In this document: positions 7,399 to 13,502 of the stretch, one piece after another | Position numbering within the stretch: position 1 is the first letter of the stretch | Layout of the letters: each line of letters starts with the position of its first letter | Origin: Anaerolineae bacterium | Lineage (GTDB): Bacteria > Chloroflexota > Anaerolineae > Aggregatilineales > UBA2796 | DNA: 21,557 bases | Assembly (NCBI GenBank): GCA_020851855.1 | Contig: JADZBY010000234.1 | Span: forward strand, 1 to 21,557 | Direction: 5' to 3' | The notes under the pieces: generated by a model | Told to the model about the DNA's origin: nothing | Seen by the model: only the letters and a program-made list of their open reading frames with translations | The model's database searches: none | Made by a program: the position numbers and the translations under genes

Positions 7399-7974
7399 AT
7401 GAGATGGTTAAAGCGGAATCTAGCACCTCTAGTCGTGCTTGGTTCAAATATGATGCTTTCGATTGCCGTACTAGGGCTATTTGCCTATGTGCAGCGAGTT
7501 CAGAGCGACCTAGATGCAGTTATGCGCGTCTTTTACCTTCCGCGTGTAACTACCGACGAAGTCGAGAGTGCCATAGGTGGCACAAACGCACCTGATTTTC
7601 GCTTATTATCCACAGATGAATCCGAAATCCGACTAAGCGACTATATCGGTACATCGAGTGTCCTCATTGCTTTCACATCGGTTACATGCCCCTACTGCAA
7701 ACAGGTGTACCCCAGCCTCAACACTTTTGCCCAACGTTACCCAGGGATCCAGGTGCTGGTCATCTCTCGCGGTGAGCCTTCCGAAAACGTTGATTTGGTG
7801 TCCGAACACAGTCTCTCGTTTCCGGTTCTCAACTACACAGATGAGGTGGGACGAAGCTATGTGGTTCCAGGAACCCCCTTTTTCTACGCTATAGATAAGG
7901 AAGGTGTGATACGCAGAGTTGGTTATGGTAACAGCTTGGCAGATCTTGAGCATCTCGCTGCGGCTATCCGCTAG
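7399..7974 (+). CDS. Membrane-anchored thioredoxin-fold oxidoreductase (MauD/TlpA-like)
   Basis: A 191-residue protein. One N-terminal membrane helix (about 9-30) anchors a domain outside the membrane. The fold begins at NAPDFRLLSTDESEIRLSDY (about 63-82), a redoxin/TlpA opening, followed by TSVTCPYCKQ with the active-site pair Cys97/Cys100, and the cis-proline loop VPGTPFFYAID (Pro160). This is the layout of TlpA, ResA and MauD proteins that oxidise, reduce or isomerise disulfides in exported proteins. The start at 7399 is chosen over 7333 and 7375 because GTGGAG lies 8 bases upstream and the promoter overlaps the earlier starts. It is the first gene of the island, 61 bases before two secreted cysteine-rich peptides, so disulfide handling of those peptides is the natural inference. 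The direction of catalysis cannot be read from sequence. Confidence 0.88.
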   Translation: MRWLKRNLAPLVVLGSNMMLSIAVLGLFAYVQRVQSDLDAVMRVFYLPRVTTDEVESAIGGTNAPDFRLLSTDESEIRLSDYIGTSSVLIAFTSVTCPYCKQVYPSLNTFAQRYPGIQVLVISRGEPSENVDLVSEHSLSFPVLNYTDEVGRSYVVPGTPFFYAIDKEGVIRRVGYGNSLADLEHLAAAIR

Positions 7975-8035
7975 TCCTAAGCGGCTATCTTGATTAGTGG
8001 TCAAGAAATGAGTGATCAAAGGAAGGAGAGCAGCA

Positions 8036-8347
8036 ATGACTTGGAGCACGCGTCCCATTCGTTATCTTATTATCGTTGTGTTCGTGATCTCCATGCTGCT
8101 AGCTGCTACTGGCACGGCAATGGCGGCACAGCGATTGGTCTCGTCCCACAGTTTTCTAAATGCACCATGTACCAATTGCTGTGTTAGTGGTGGTTGGTGT
8201 GGATACAACAATTGCGGGTACTGCTCGATCTTTAATGTGCGCTTTGTTCAACGAGGATGGTATGAGCGGTGCTGGGATGGTGCTGGGAATCTCATTTGGG
8301 ACGACTCAGGATGTGCAGAGGTCTGCACCGTTACCGCTCCGTGCTAA
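8036..8347 (+). CDS. Small secreted cysteine-rich peptide 1
   Basis: 103 residues. The N-terminus is a classical Sec signal peptide: positive MTWSTRPIR, a hydrophobic core (about 10-25), then a probable cleavage after TAMA. The mature part of about 70 residues has ten cysteines, including the cluster PCTNCCVSGGWCGYNNCGYC (about 44-63) and a C-terminal group ending in Cys103, and is rich in Gly, Trp and Asn. AAGGAAGGAGAG (8018-8029) is a very strong ribosome binding site 6 bases before ATG 8036, chosen over the out-of-frame and longer alternatives. I do not recognise a named family. It resembles its neighbour at 8366 in architecture and in a CC...CGxC motif, so the two are probably paralogues. 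It may be a disulfide-rich bacteriocin, signal peptide or cofactor-bearing small subunit. Confidence 0.82.
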   Translation: MTWSTRPIRYLIIVVFVISMLLAATGTAMAAQRLVSSHSFLNAPCTNCCVSGGWCGYNNCGYCSIFNVRFVQRGWYERCWDGAGNLIWDDSGCAEVCTVTAPC

Positions 8348-8365
8348 AAGGATAAGGAGCTCCAC

Positions 8366-8647
8366 ATGTACGTTCGACCTTTTCCCAAGCTACTGGTAAC
8401 ATTGTGCCTTGTGATGTCCGTAATACTTGCTACGGCGGGTGTTACCTTAGCATCGTCTCGTAATGCTAGTAGCGATACCCAATTGGCATCGCCTTGCCCA
8501 GGCCAGTCCTGCTGCGAAGAGTGGCGGTCGTGTGGGTGGTGCTACCTCGGCCCGGTCCCCGTGCTAGGTTTCATTAAGATTTGCTATCAACCAGATGGCT
8601 CCTCGACATGGGAGGGTTGGTGCAACTTCTGGTTATTCTGCTACTAG
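8366..8647 (+). CDS. Small secreted cysteine-rich peptide 2, paralogue of peptide 1
   Basis: 93 residues. Signal peptide: MYVRPFPK, a hydrophobic core (about 9-27), and a probable cleavage near TLA|SS. The mature part, about 63 residues, has eight cysteines: SPCPGQSCCEEWRSCGWC (about 42-59), then KICYQ, EGWCN and FWLFCY at the very end. AAGGAG at 8354-8359 lies 6 bases before ATG 8366. The shared pattern with peptide 1 is P-C, then C-C, then C-G-[YW]-C, and a C-terminal Cys-containing end, although the intervening lengths differ. An 18-base gap separates the two genes, so they are on one transcript. No family is recognised. A faint likeness to the CC...(S/A)CGxC part of the methylamine dehydrogenase light chain is from memory and weak. 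Confidence 0.8.
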   Translation: MYVRPFPKLLVTLCLVMSVILATAGVTLASSRNASSDTQLASPCPGQSCCEEWRSCGWCYLGPVPVLGFIKICYQPDGSSTWEGWCNFWLFCY

Positions 8648-8663
8648 TCCGTTTAATAGCTAG

Positions 8664-8697
8664 GAAGGGCAGGGCCTCCCATAGACCGCTGCCCTTC
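8664..8697 (+). promoter_or_regulatory. Intercistronic hairpin between the peptide genes and the ABC transporter
   Basis: GAAGGGCAG (8664-8672) pairs perfectly with CTGCCCTTC (8689-8697) across a 16-base loop. There is no T-run after it, so it is not a standard terminator. Its position, 17 bases after the second peptide gene, suits partial termination or 3'-end stabilisation that would keep peptide mRNA above transporter mRNA. Confidence 0.6.
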
Positions 8698-8822
8698 ATC
8701 CTTGAAATAGGGATTTGCTACTTTTCGCAATCAGCCATAATGGTATCAATTTGAAGGTCCGACCGCGCTTTCATCCTGGTAAACTAGTTTTGCGCGATGA
8801 TGAGATCATCCAGACTCAGGCC

Positions 8823-10460
8823 ATGCCCCTTCGATACGTTTGGACGTGCTCACGCATAATGTCTCTGTCCAGCGGCATAGTGCTCTGCGCTGTGCTGGTC
8901 TTGCTTGACCGCCTAAGTAACGCTGGTCCCTCTCCACGTAATGCTCCATTGCCTGGATTAGTTTATTTGCCCATTACTGTATCAGTTTTGATTCTGATAA
9001 TGCTAGTTTTCGGCCTTATCACTGTGCAGATCATCTCAGGTGTGTTTCGGCCCCAGGATCAGCCGTTACTCGAGATGCTTGCTTCGCAGGGTGTTTCCTT
9101 ACGGTGGCAGATAAACACACAGTTAGGCTACATTTACAGTGCCTCGCTAGGGAGCGGAATTGTCCTGTGCGCCACGCTCTTTATCATTCTGAACTTCCAA
9201 TCCGAGTTGGATGGGCGATACGTTCTGCCCGGCCTGGTAAGTCTCTTTGTCTGTATCTTCAGCTTTGGTAACCTTGCGCTTCTTGCCACCCTCTGGATGT
9301 GCAATTCAATACTAGGGTCGCTTATCGGCGTCTTGGCTGTTCTGCTCGCATTCGTGCAAATGCCACCCGCATCAGCGGAAGGCCCCACCTTCTACTGGAT
9401 GTTCGACTTTCTCGATGTTTACCGCAGGCCAGGGCTGTGGTGGCTGATGCGCCTGTTCTACTTATCGATTGGCGTCGGAGCACTGCCTCTGATCTGGCGA
9501 ATGCTAGGCAATACGGAACGCTTGTTGAGGGCGTCCTCGCAGGGGAAGGCCCGTCGACGGACTTTCTTCCAGGGAGGGCCACTCACTCAGCGACTACTCA
9601 CCCTGCTAAGAAGTGTTTCGGAGAGGGTGCAGTCGTATTTGCCTGCTACGCCTCATCGCTTTGCAGGGCACATAGGCTACCAGACCTTGATTGGGCTTCA
9701 GGGTGGACGTTTGACGCTCTTCAATGCGTCGCTCGTCCTGCTGTGGTTCCTTACAGCGGTCAGTTCGCGGAAAGGCATTATCGCCATTCCTACCGGGGCT
9801 TATGAATTTCTTGCCCAGTACTTCGCGGCGTTTTCTATCCTCTCTCCTTTTTTTCTTACCTGGATTACTCTCGAAACCTTCTTTCAGAACCGCCGACACG
9901 CGCTCGAAGAGCTAACGCTGGCTATCTTGTCCCCGCGTGAGTATCTATTCACTTTCCTGATGGCTCAGATTCTGGCTGTGCTCATTAGCGTTACATGCTT
10001 CAGCGTGGTCCCCTTCCTCATCCTGTTGCTCCTTACAAGCTGGTCGGCGCTGTCCTCGATCCTTCCTCACATTGCCGCCTATTCTGCCATCATGCTTTAC
10101 GGTGTCGCCGCTTTTACTGTGTACGCTGTGGGCATGGCGCTTTTTCTCGGCACATTCATCCGCCCACAATTAGAGGCCGCTAGCAAATTGCTACTCTCGA
10201 TGGGTATGTGGATTGTGGTGACTGCAACGCACAACAGTGCCGTTGGGCACCTGATTGTGCCCCATATGGACATGGCATATCGCACGAGCATTTACTGGCT
10301 TACCTCTGCTGCGAAATTGCCTTTGCATGTCGTCAATCCAATAGGGCCAATTGTGGACGCAAGCATCTTGCCATTACCGCTCCTGTCTGCGGTTCTGCAG
10401 ATTGCTCTACTGTGGATCGTTTTCAGCAGCGTCTATACCCGGCAGGTACGAAGCGCATGA
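8823..10460 (+). CDS. ABC-2-type permease with two membrane halves
   Basis: About 545 residues from ATG 8823; the frame is open back to a TTG at 8715, and neither start has a good ribosome binding site, so the N-terminus is uncertain. Counting from 8715, six hydrophobic segments (about 48-66, 81-110, 140-162, 168-190, 193-214, 244-262) are followed by a basic linker (about 265-330) and six more (about 335-352, 366-391, 411-442, 450-480, 490-508, 545-576). The amphipathic pieces LLEMLASQGVSLR and LEELTLAILSPRE occupy equivalent places, so it looks like an internal duplication forming a whole ABC-2 permease. The stop overlaps the ATPase start by 4 bp (ATGA). It probably exports, or gives immunity to, a product of this island; the substrate is inferred from context only. 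Confidence 0.8.
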   Translation: MPLRYVWTCSRIMSLSSGIVLCAVLVLLDRLSNAGPSPRNAPLPGLVYLPITVSVLILIMLVFGLITVQIISGVFRPQDQPLLEMLASQGVSLRWQINTQLGYIYSASLGSGIVLCATLFIILNFQSELDGRYVLPGLVSLFVCIFSFGNLALLATLWMCNSILGSLIGVLAVLLAFVQMPPASAEGPTFYWMFDFLDVYRRPGLWWLMRLFYLSIGVGALPLIWRMLGNTERLLRASSQGKARRRTFFQGGPLTQRLLTLLRSVSERVQSYLPATPHRFAGHIGYQTLIGLQGGRLTLFNASLVLLWFLTAVSSRKGIIAIPTGAYEFLAQYFAAFSILSPFFLTWITLETFFQNRRHALEELTLAILSPREYLFTFLMAQILAVLISVTCFSVVPFLILLLLTSWSALSSILPHIAAYSAIMLYGVAAFTVYAVGMALFLGTFIRPQLEAASKLLLSMGMWIVVTATHNSAVGHLIVPHMDMAYRTSIYWLTSAAKLPLHVVNPIGPIVDASILPLPLLSAVLQIALLWIVFSSVYTRQVRSA

Positions 10461-11374
10461 TAGACATCGTCCACTTGAGCAAAACGTACGCTAACGGCAC
10501 ACATGCTCTGCGCGACATTACCGCTACACTAGATGTAGGTGTGGTGGGCTTAATTGGACCGAACGGCGCGGGGAAAACGACGTTGATGCGCATCCTGGCC
10601 ACACTGCTAAGGCCGACACAGGGTACAGCACGAGTCTTTGGCTTCAGTATTGACGATAACAGCGATCAGCAAGCAATCCGCGCTACCTTAGGTTACTTGC
10701 CTCAAACACCTGGCGTCCACATCAAGCTAAGTGTTGAGCAGAACCTTGATTATTTCGCTATCCTCAAGCGGATTAGCTATCCGCAGGCGCGCCGCCACGA
10801 AATCGACCGGGTGATCGATCAGACTGGATTGCTGTCCTGCCGCCGAGAGCGGGCTGAAGTGCTCTCCGGCGGCATGAAACGGCGGTTGGGAATTGCTATC
10901 GCGTTGTTGAACAACCCCAAGCTGATTATCGTTGACGAGCCAACGGCCGGTTTGGACCCTGTAGAGCGTGTGCGCTTCAGGAACATACTCGCTTCTCTCG
11001 CAGGAGAGCGGCTTGTCATCCTTTCAACGCATATCGTTGAGGATCTGCAGCAAGTTGGCAATACCATTGTCATCTTGCATGAAGGGCGGATTCTCTTCCA
11101 AGGTTCGCCGCGTACGTTGATGGCGCAGGCACGTGGGCATATCTGGGCATTAGAGAGAAAAGATAGCGCTCTAGATCGGCTGGATAGCAATGCAATGCTC
11201 AGCGTTTCAGAACAAGACGGTAAGTTGATGCAACGCATGATCGCTGACACGCCGCCCTCATCACTGGCGTGTAGTGTAGAACCCTCACTCGAAGATGCCT
11301 ACCTTTACATAATGCACCGCAAGGCCCTTATGGGTGAACAGACAAGTTCCCTGCCTTTGGCCGCGTATCCATAG
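10457..11374 (+). CDS. ABC transporter ATP-binding protein
   Basis: 305 residues opening MIDIVHLSKTYANGTHALRD. Walker A is GPNGAGKTT (about 35-43), the Q-loop is YLPQ, the signature LSGGMKRRLG, Walker B LIIVDEPTAGLD and the H-loop STH. A C-terminal extension of about 90 residues is typical of ABC-2 export ATPases. The start at 10457 overlaps the permease stop by 4 bp; a longer in-frame reading back to 10208 lies wholly inside the permease and is rejected. The ATPase will energise the adjacent permease. It is the last gene of the island; no clear terminator is seen between 11375 and the fabI promoter. Confidence 0.95.
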   Translation: MIDIVHLSKTYANGTHALRDITATLDVGVVGLIGPNGAGKTTLMRILATLLRPTQGTARVFGFSIDDNSDQQAIRATLGYLPQTPGVHIKLSVEQNLDYFAILKRISYPQARRHEIDRVIDQTGLLSCRRERAEVLSGGMKRRLGIAIALLNNPKLIIVDEPTAGLDPVERVRFRNILASLAGERLVILSTHIVEDLQQVGNTIVILHEGRILFQGSPRTLMAQARGHIWALERKDSALDRLDSNAMLSVSEQDGKLMQRMIADTPPSSLACSVEPSLEDAYLYIMHRKALMGEQTSSLPLAAYP

Positions 11375-11484
11375 CCTTGCGCGCGCCGAGATCTGCCGAC
11401 CTCTTGTACGACAAAATCCATCAAATTGAATGCCGCAATCATAGCCGCCAACGGCCTCTTCCGGCATCTCTCGGCCCTTCCGCG

Positions 11485-11493
11485 TGTTATACT
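11485..11493 (+). promoter_or_regulatory. Extended -10 promoter of fabI
   Basis: TGTTATACT, a TGn extended -10, predicts a start near 11500 and a leader of about 24 bases containing GAGGGAG. The same TGnTA(T/C)ACT form is used by the tmRNA and the island promoters. The rest of 11375-11484 shows no gene. Confidence 0.6.
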
Positions 11494-11523
11494 ATTCGGC
11501 CATCACACAGAGGGAGCGAAAAC

Positions 11524-12339
11524 ATGGGACTGCTCGACGGCAAAAACGCCCTGATCTTCGGCGTGGCGAACAAGAACTCGATTGCCTGGGGAATCACCGA
11601 GGCGCTGCACCAGGAAGGCGCGACGGTCGGCCTGAGTTACGCCGGTGAGGTGCTCAAGAAGCGCGTCACGCCTCTCGCGGAGAGCCTGAGCCTCGATTTT
11701 GTCCAGGAATGTGACGTCACGGACGACGCCGCGCTGGACCGGGTCTTTGCGGCGGCGAAAGAGCGCTTCGGCAAGCTCGACATCCTGGTCCACGCCGTCG
11801 CTTTTGCCACCCGTGAAGACCTCGAAGGCGAGTTCGTGAACACCAGCCGGTCGGGTTGGACCACGGCGCTCAACGTCAGCGCGTACAGCCTCGTGGCCAT
11901 GGCCCAGCGCGCCCGCCATCTCATGCCGGACGGCGGCTCCATCGTCTCGCTGACGTACTACGGCTCGGAAAAGGTCATGCCGCGCTACAACGTGATGGGC
12001 GTGGCCAAGGCGGCGCTCGAAGCCACCACGCGCTACCTCGCCTATGACCTCGGCCCGCAGCATATCCGCGTCAACGCCATCTCGCCCGGCCCGATCAAGA
12101 CGCTCTCGGCGGCGGGCATCCCCGGTTTCCGCGACATGATGCGCTTCAGCGAGTTGGCCTCGCCCATCCCGGAGCTGGTCACGCAGGAAGACGTGGGCAA
12201 GACGGCGGTCTGGCTGTGCTCCGATTGGGGCCGTCTGGTGACCGGGCAAACGATTTACGTCGATTCCGGTTACAGCGTCATGGGCATCCCGCTGCGCGCA
12301 CTGCTGGCGCTGGAAGAGCAGAAGAAGACGACGGAGTAA
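11524..12339 (+). CDS. fabI: Enoyl-[acyl-carrier-protein] reductase (NADH), FabI type
   Basis: 271 residues, the usual FabI length. The N-terminus MGLLDGKNALIFGVANKNSI is the FabI variant of the nucleotide-binding loop. The core has LDILVHAVAFA (about 85-95), Tyr145/Tyr146 and the Tyr155-x6-Lys162 catalytic set (YNVMGVAK), then RVNAISPGPIKTLSAAGI, all characteristic of FabI rather than generic short-chain dehydrogenases. It performs the last reduction of each fatty-acid elongation round and is the target of triclosan-type inhibitors. The ATG at 11524 has GAGGGAG upstream and a promoter at 11485, so the in-frame extension to 11377 is rejected. GC-rich codon use returns here, marking the end of the island. 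Confidence 0.96.
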   Translation: MGLLDGKNALIFGVANKNSIAWGITEALHQEGATVGLSYAGEVLKKRVTPLAESLSLDFVQECDVTDDAALDRVFAAAKERFGKLDILVHAVAFATREDLEGEFVNTSRSGWTTALNVSAYSLVAMAQRARHLMPDGGSIVSLTYYGSEKVMPRYNVMGVAKAALEATTRYLAYDLGPQHIRVNAISPGPIKTLSAAGIPGFRDMMRFSELASPIPELVTQEDVGKTAVWLCSDWGRLVTGQTIYVDSGYSVMGIPLRALLALEEQKKTTE

Positions 12340-12381
12340 TAACCGAGCGCGGCTCGTCATGGTGCCTGAAAGGAAGTCGAA

Positions 12382-12789
12382 GTGGAGCTGACTTTTCTCG
12401 TCATCGCAGACTACGCAACAGCCACGCCCGATGGCAAGCTCACGCTGGTAGGCATCTTCACGGAGATCAGGGCTTCTGCATTTCCGGCCCGTCATGGTGC
12501 GTTACATCTGGTAGCGCAACTTCTCGCCTCACCGCACGAGTACGGTAGGCAGTTTGCGCTGGAGTTTAAGCTGGTTGACGAGGATGGGCAGCTTGTCATG
12601 AGTTTACCCGTCAGCGCGCAGGTTCCGCACGGTGACAAAGGCCAGCGGGTGTACCTGAACAACATGGTCAGGTTGGAGAACATCGTATTCCCCAAGCCAG
12701 GACGTTACGAATTTGCTATCCTGGTCGACCACGACCTGAAAGGTACACTTCCTTTCGAAGTGATCGAACAGCCTGCGCCGCGTGCATAG
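12382..12789 (+). CDS. DUF6941-like hypothetical protein
   Basis: 135 residues, with no signal peptide or membrane segment. The opening MELTFLVIADYATATPDGKLTLVGIFTEI and the ending FPKPGRYEFAILVDHDLKGTLPFEVIEQP follow the pattern I remember for DUF6941-type proteins: ADYA, DGKL, GIF, then a beta-rich body ending in a P-L/F-x-V strand. The function is not known to me. A predicted beta sandwich is likely from the alternating strands. The start is GTG 12382 with AGGAAG about 5 bases upstream; the gene begins 42 bases after fabI and could be cotranscribed. A hicA-like remnant starts 14 bases after its stop. Confidence 0.75.
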   Translation: MELTFLVIADYATATPDGKLTLVGIFTEIRASAFPARHGALHLVAQLLASPHEYGRQFALEFKLVDEDGQLVMSLPVSAQVPHGDKGQRVYLNNMVRLENIVFPKPGRYEFAILVDHDLKGTLPFEVIEQPAPRA

Positions 12790-12803
12790 GAGACAAGCTG
12801 CCG

Positions 12804-13062
12804 GTGCCAGGCAAAGCTGACAGGCTTTTGGAGCGACTGCGAAATGCTCCGGCAAACTGCACACGCGATGACATCGTGGATCTCTATCTCGCATTCGGCT
12901 TTGAGATTCGCCACGGCGCAAAGCATGATGTCATAAAGCATTCCTGAACTGCCGGAATTTCGACAAACCTTACCGCGCCATTCACGGGTGCTGATCACTT
13001 ATGTCAAGATTGCCCTCAAAGCTGTTGACGAGTTGCAGCGTTCGAGAGCGGAAGGAAGGTAG
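12804..13062 (+). pseudogene. hicA: hicA-like toxin gene with a one-base frameshift
   Basis: GTG 12804 opens VPGKADRLLERLRNAPANC and continues to GFEIRHGAKHDVIKHS before TGA 12945-12947. The rest of a HicA protein follows at once in the +1 frame: ELPEFRQTLPRHSRVLITY, then VKIALKAVDELQRSRAEGR, ending TAG 13060-13062. Joined, it is about 85 residues, a normal length for HicA mRNA interferases, with the GxKHDVxKHP region around the catalytic His. One extra base near 12941-12945 breaks it. AGGAGA lies 10 bases before the GTG. Alternatives are a sequencing error or programmed +1 slippage at TCC TGA A, as in the RF2 gene. The HicB-like gene starts 5 bases after its end. Confidence 0.8.
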
Positions 13063-13067
13063 GCAGG

Positions 13068-13481
13068 ATGGACCACTTGGAACTGGAACGGCAGGCCAAA
13101 GCGCTGGCGGCACTGGATTATTCCGTTCTCATCTCACTCGATGACACGGTCCAGGGCGAGCGCGTTATCCTGGCGGCGCATCCTGACTTACCGGGTTGTA
13201 TGTCCGATGGCTTAACGCTTGATGAGGCGCTTGAGAACCTTGCAGACGCCAGGTACGAGTACATTCTCAGCCTGCTTGAGGATGGCTTGCCCGTGCCTGA
13301 GCCTGCCCGACCTGAAAGCACATCCACATCCACCAGAGGCGATGGGTTTGTGTCGCAAGTAGAGGTTGATGTCACCCTCGGTCGAACTGCGCCGTGGGTA
13401 TATGATCCGTCAGATGTCGCTGATGAGGATCAACGCGCGAATCAGAGCGTCTTCGCCTCAAAAACGCTTACTGCCTCATGA
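13068..13481 (+). CDS. hicB: HicB-like antitoxin
   Basis: 137 residues. Residues about 17-78 form the partial RNase H-like HicB fold: YSVLISLDD, VILAAHPDLPGCMSDGLTLDEALENLADARYEYI, with the typical DLPGC and G-x-T-x-x-E-A motifs, followed by EDGLPVPEP, where HicB domains end. The remaining 55 residues are acidic and Ser/Thr-rich with no helix-turn-helix or ribbon-helix-helix that I can see, so autorepression may be lost or rely on another factor. GGAAGG and AGG lie just upstream of ATG 13068. It normally binds and neutralises HicA; here the partner gene carries a frameshift. Confidence 0.82.
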   Translation: MDHLELERQAKALAALDYSVLISLDDTVQGERVILAAHPDLPGCMSDGLTLDEALENLADARYEYILSLLEDGLPVPEPARPESTSTSTRGDGFVSQVEVDVTLGRTAPWVYDPSDVADEDQRANQSVFASKTLTAS

Positions 13482-13502
13482 GCTTGTTCTAGGAGTCATC
13501 TC

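Larger units (their letters stand above)
7284..11400 (+). other. AT-richer accessory island downstream of tmRNA
   Basis: Base and codon use change sharply here: A/T-ending codons are common, whereas the genes on both sides are dominated by G/C-ending codons. The island carries five co-directional genes (7399-11374) and one strong promoter. The 3' side of tmRNA genes is a classic landing site for genomic islands. I see no integrase, and no copy of the tmRNA 3' end near 11375-11500, so the borders are inferred from composition only. Confidence 0.6.

Noticed and set aside
10208..10456. N-terminal extension of the ABC ATPase frame
   Set aside because: It lies inside the permease gene and has no homology-like features; ATG 10457 starts exactly at the family N-terminus.
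11375..11500. Attachment-site duplicate of the tmRNA 3' end at the right side of the island
   Set aside because: I compared the tmRNA 3' end (7212-7237) with this stretch and found no matching run.
11377..11523. N-terminal extension of fabI
   Set aside because: It contains the fabI promoter and precedes a good ribosome binding site; the family N-terminus begins at 11524.
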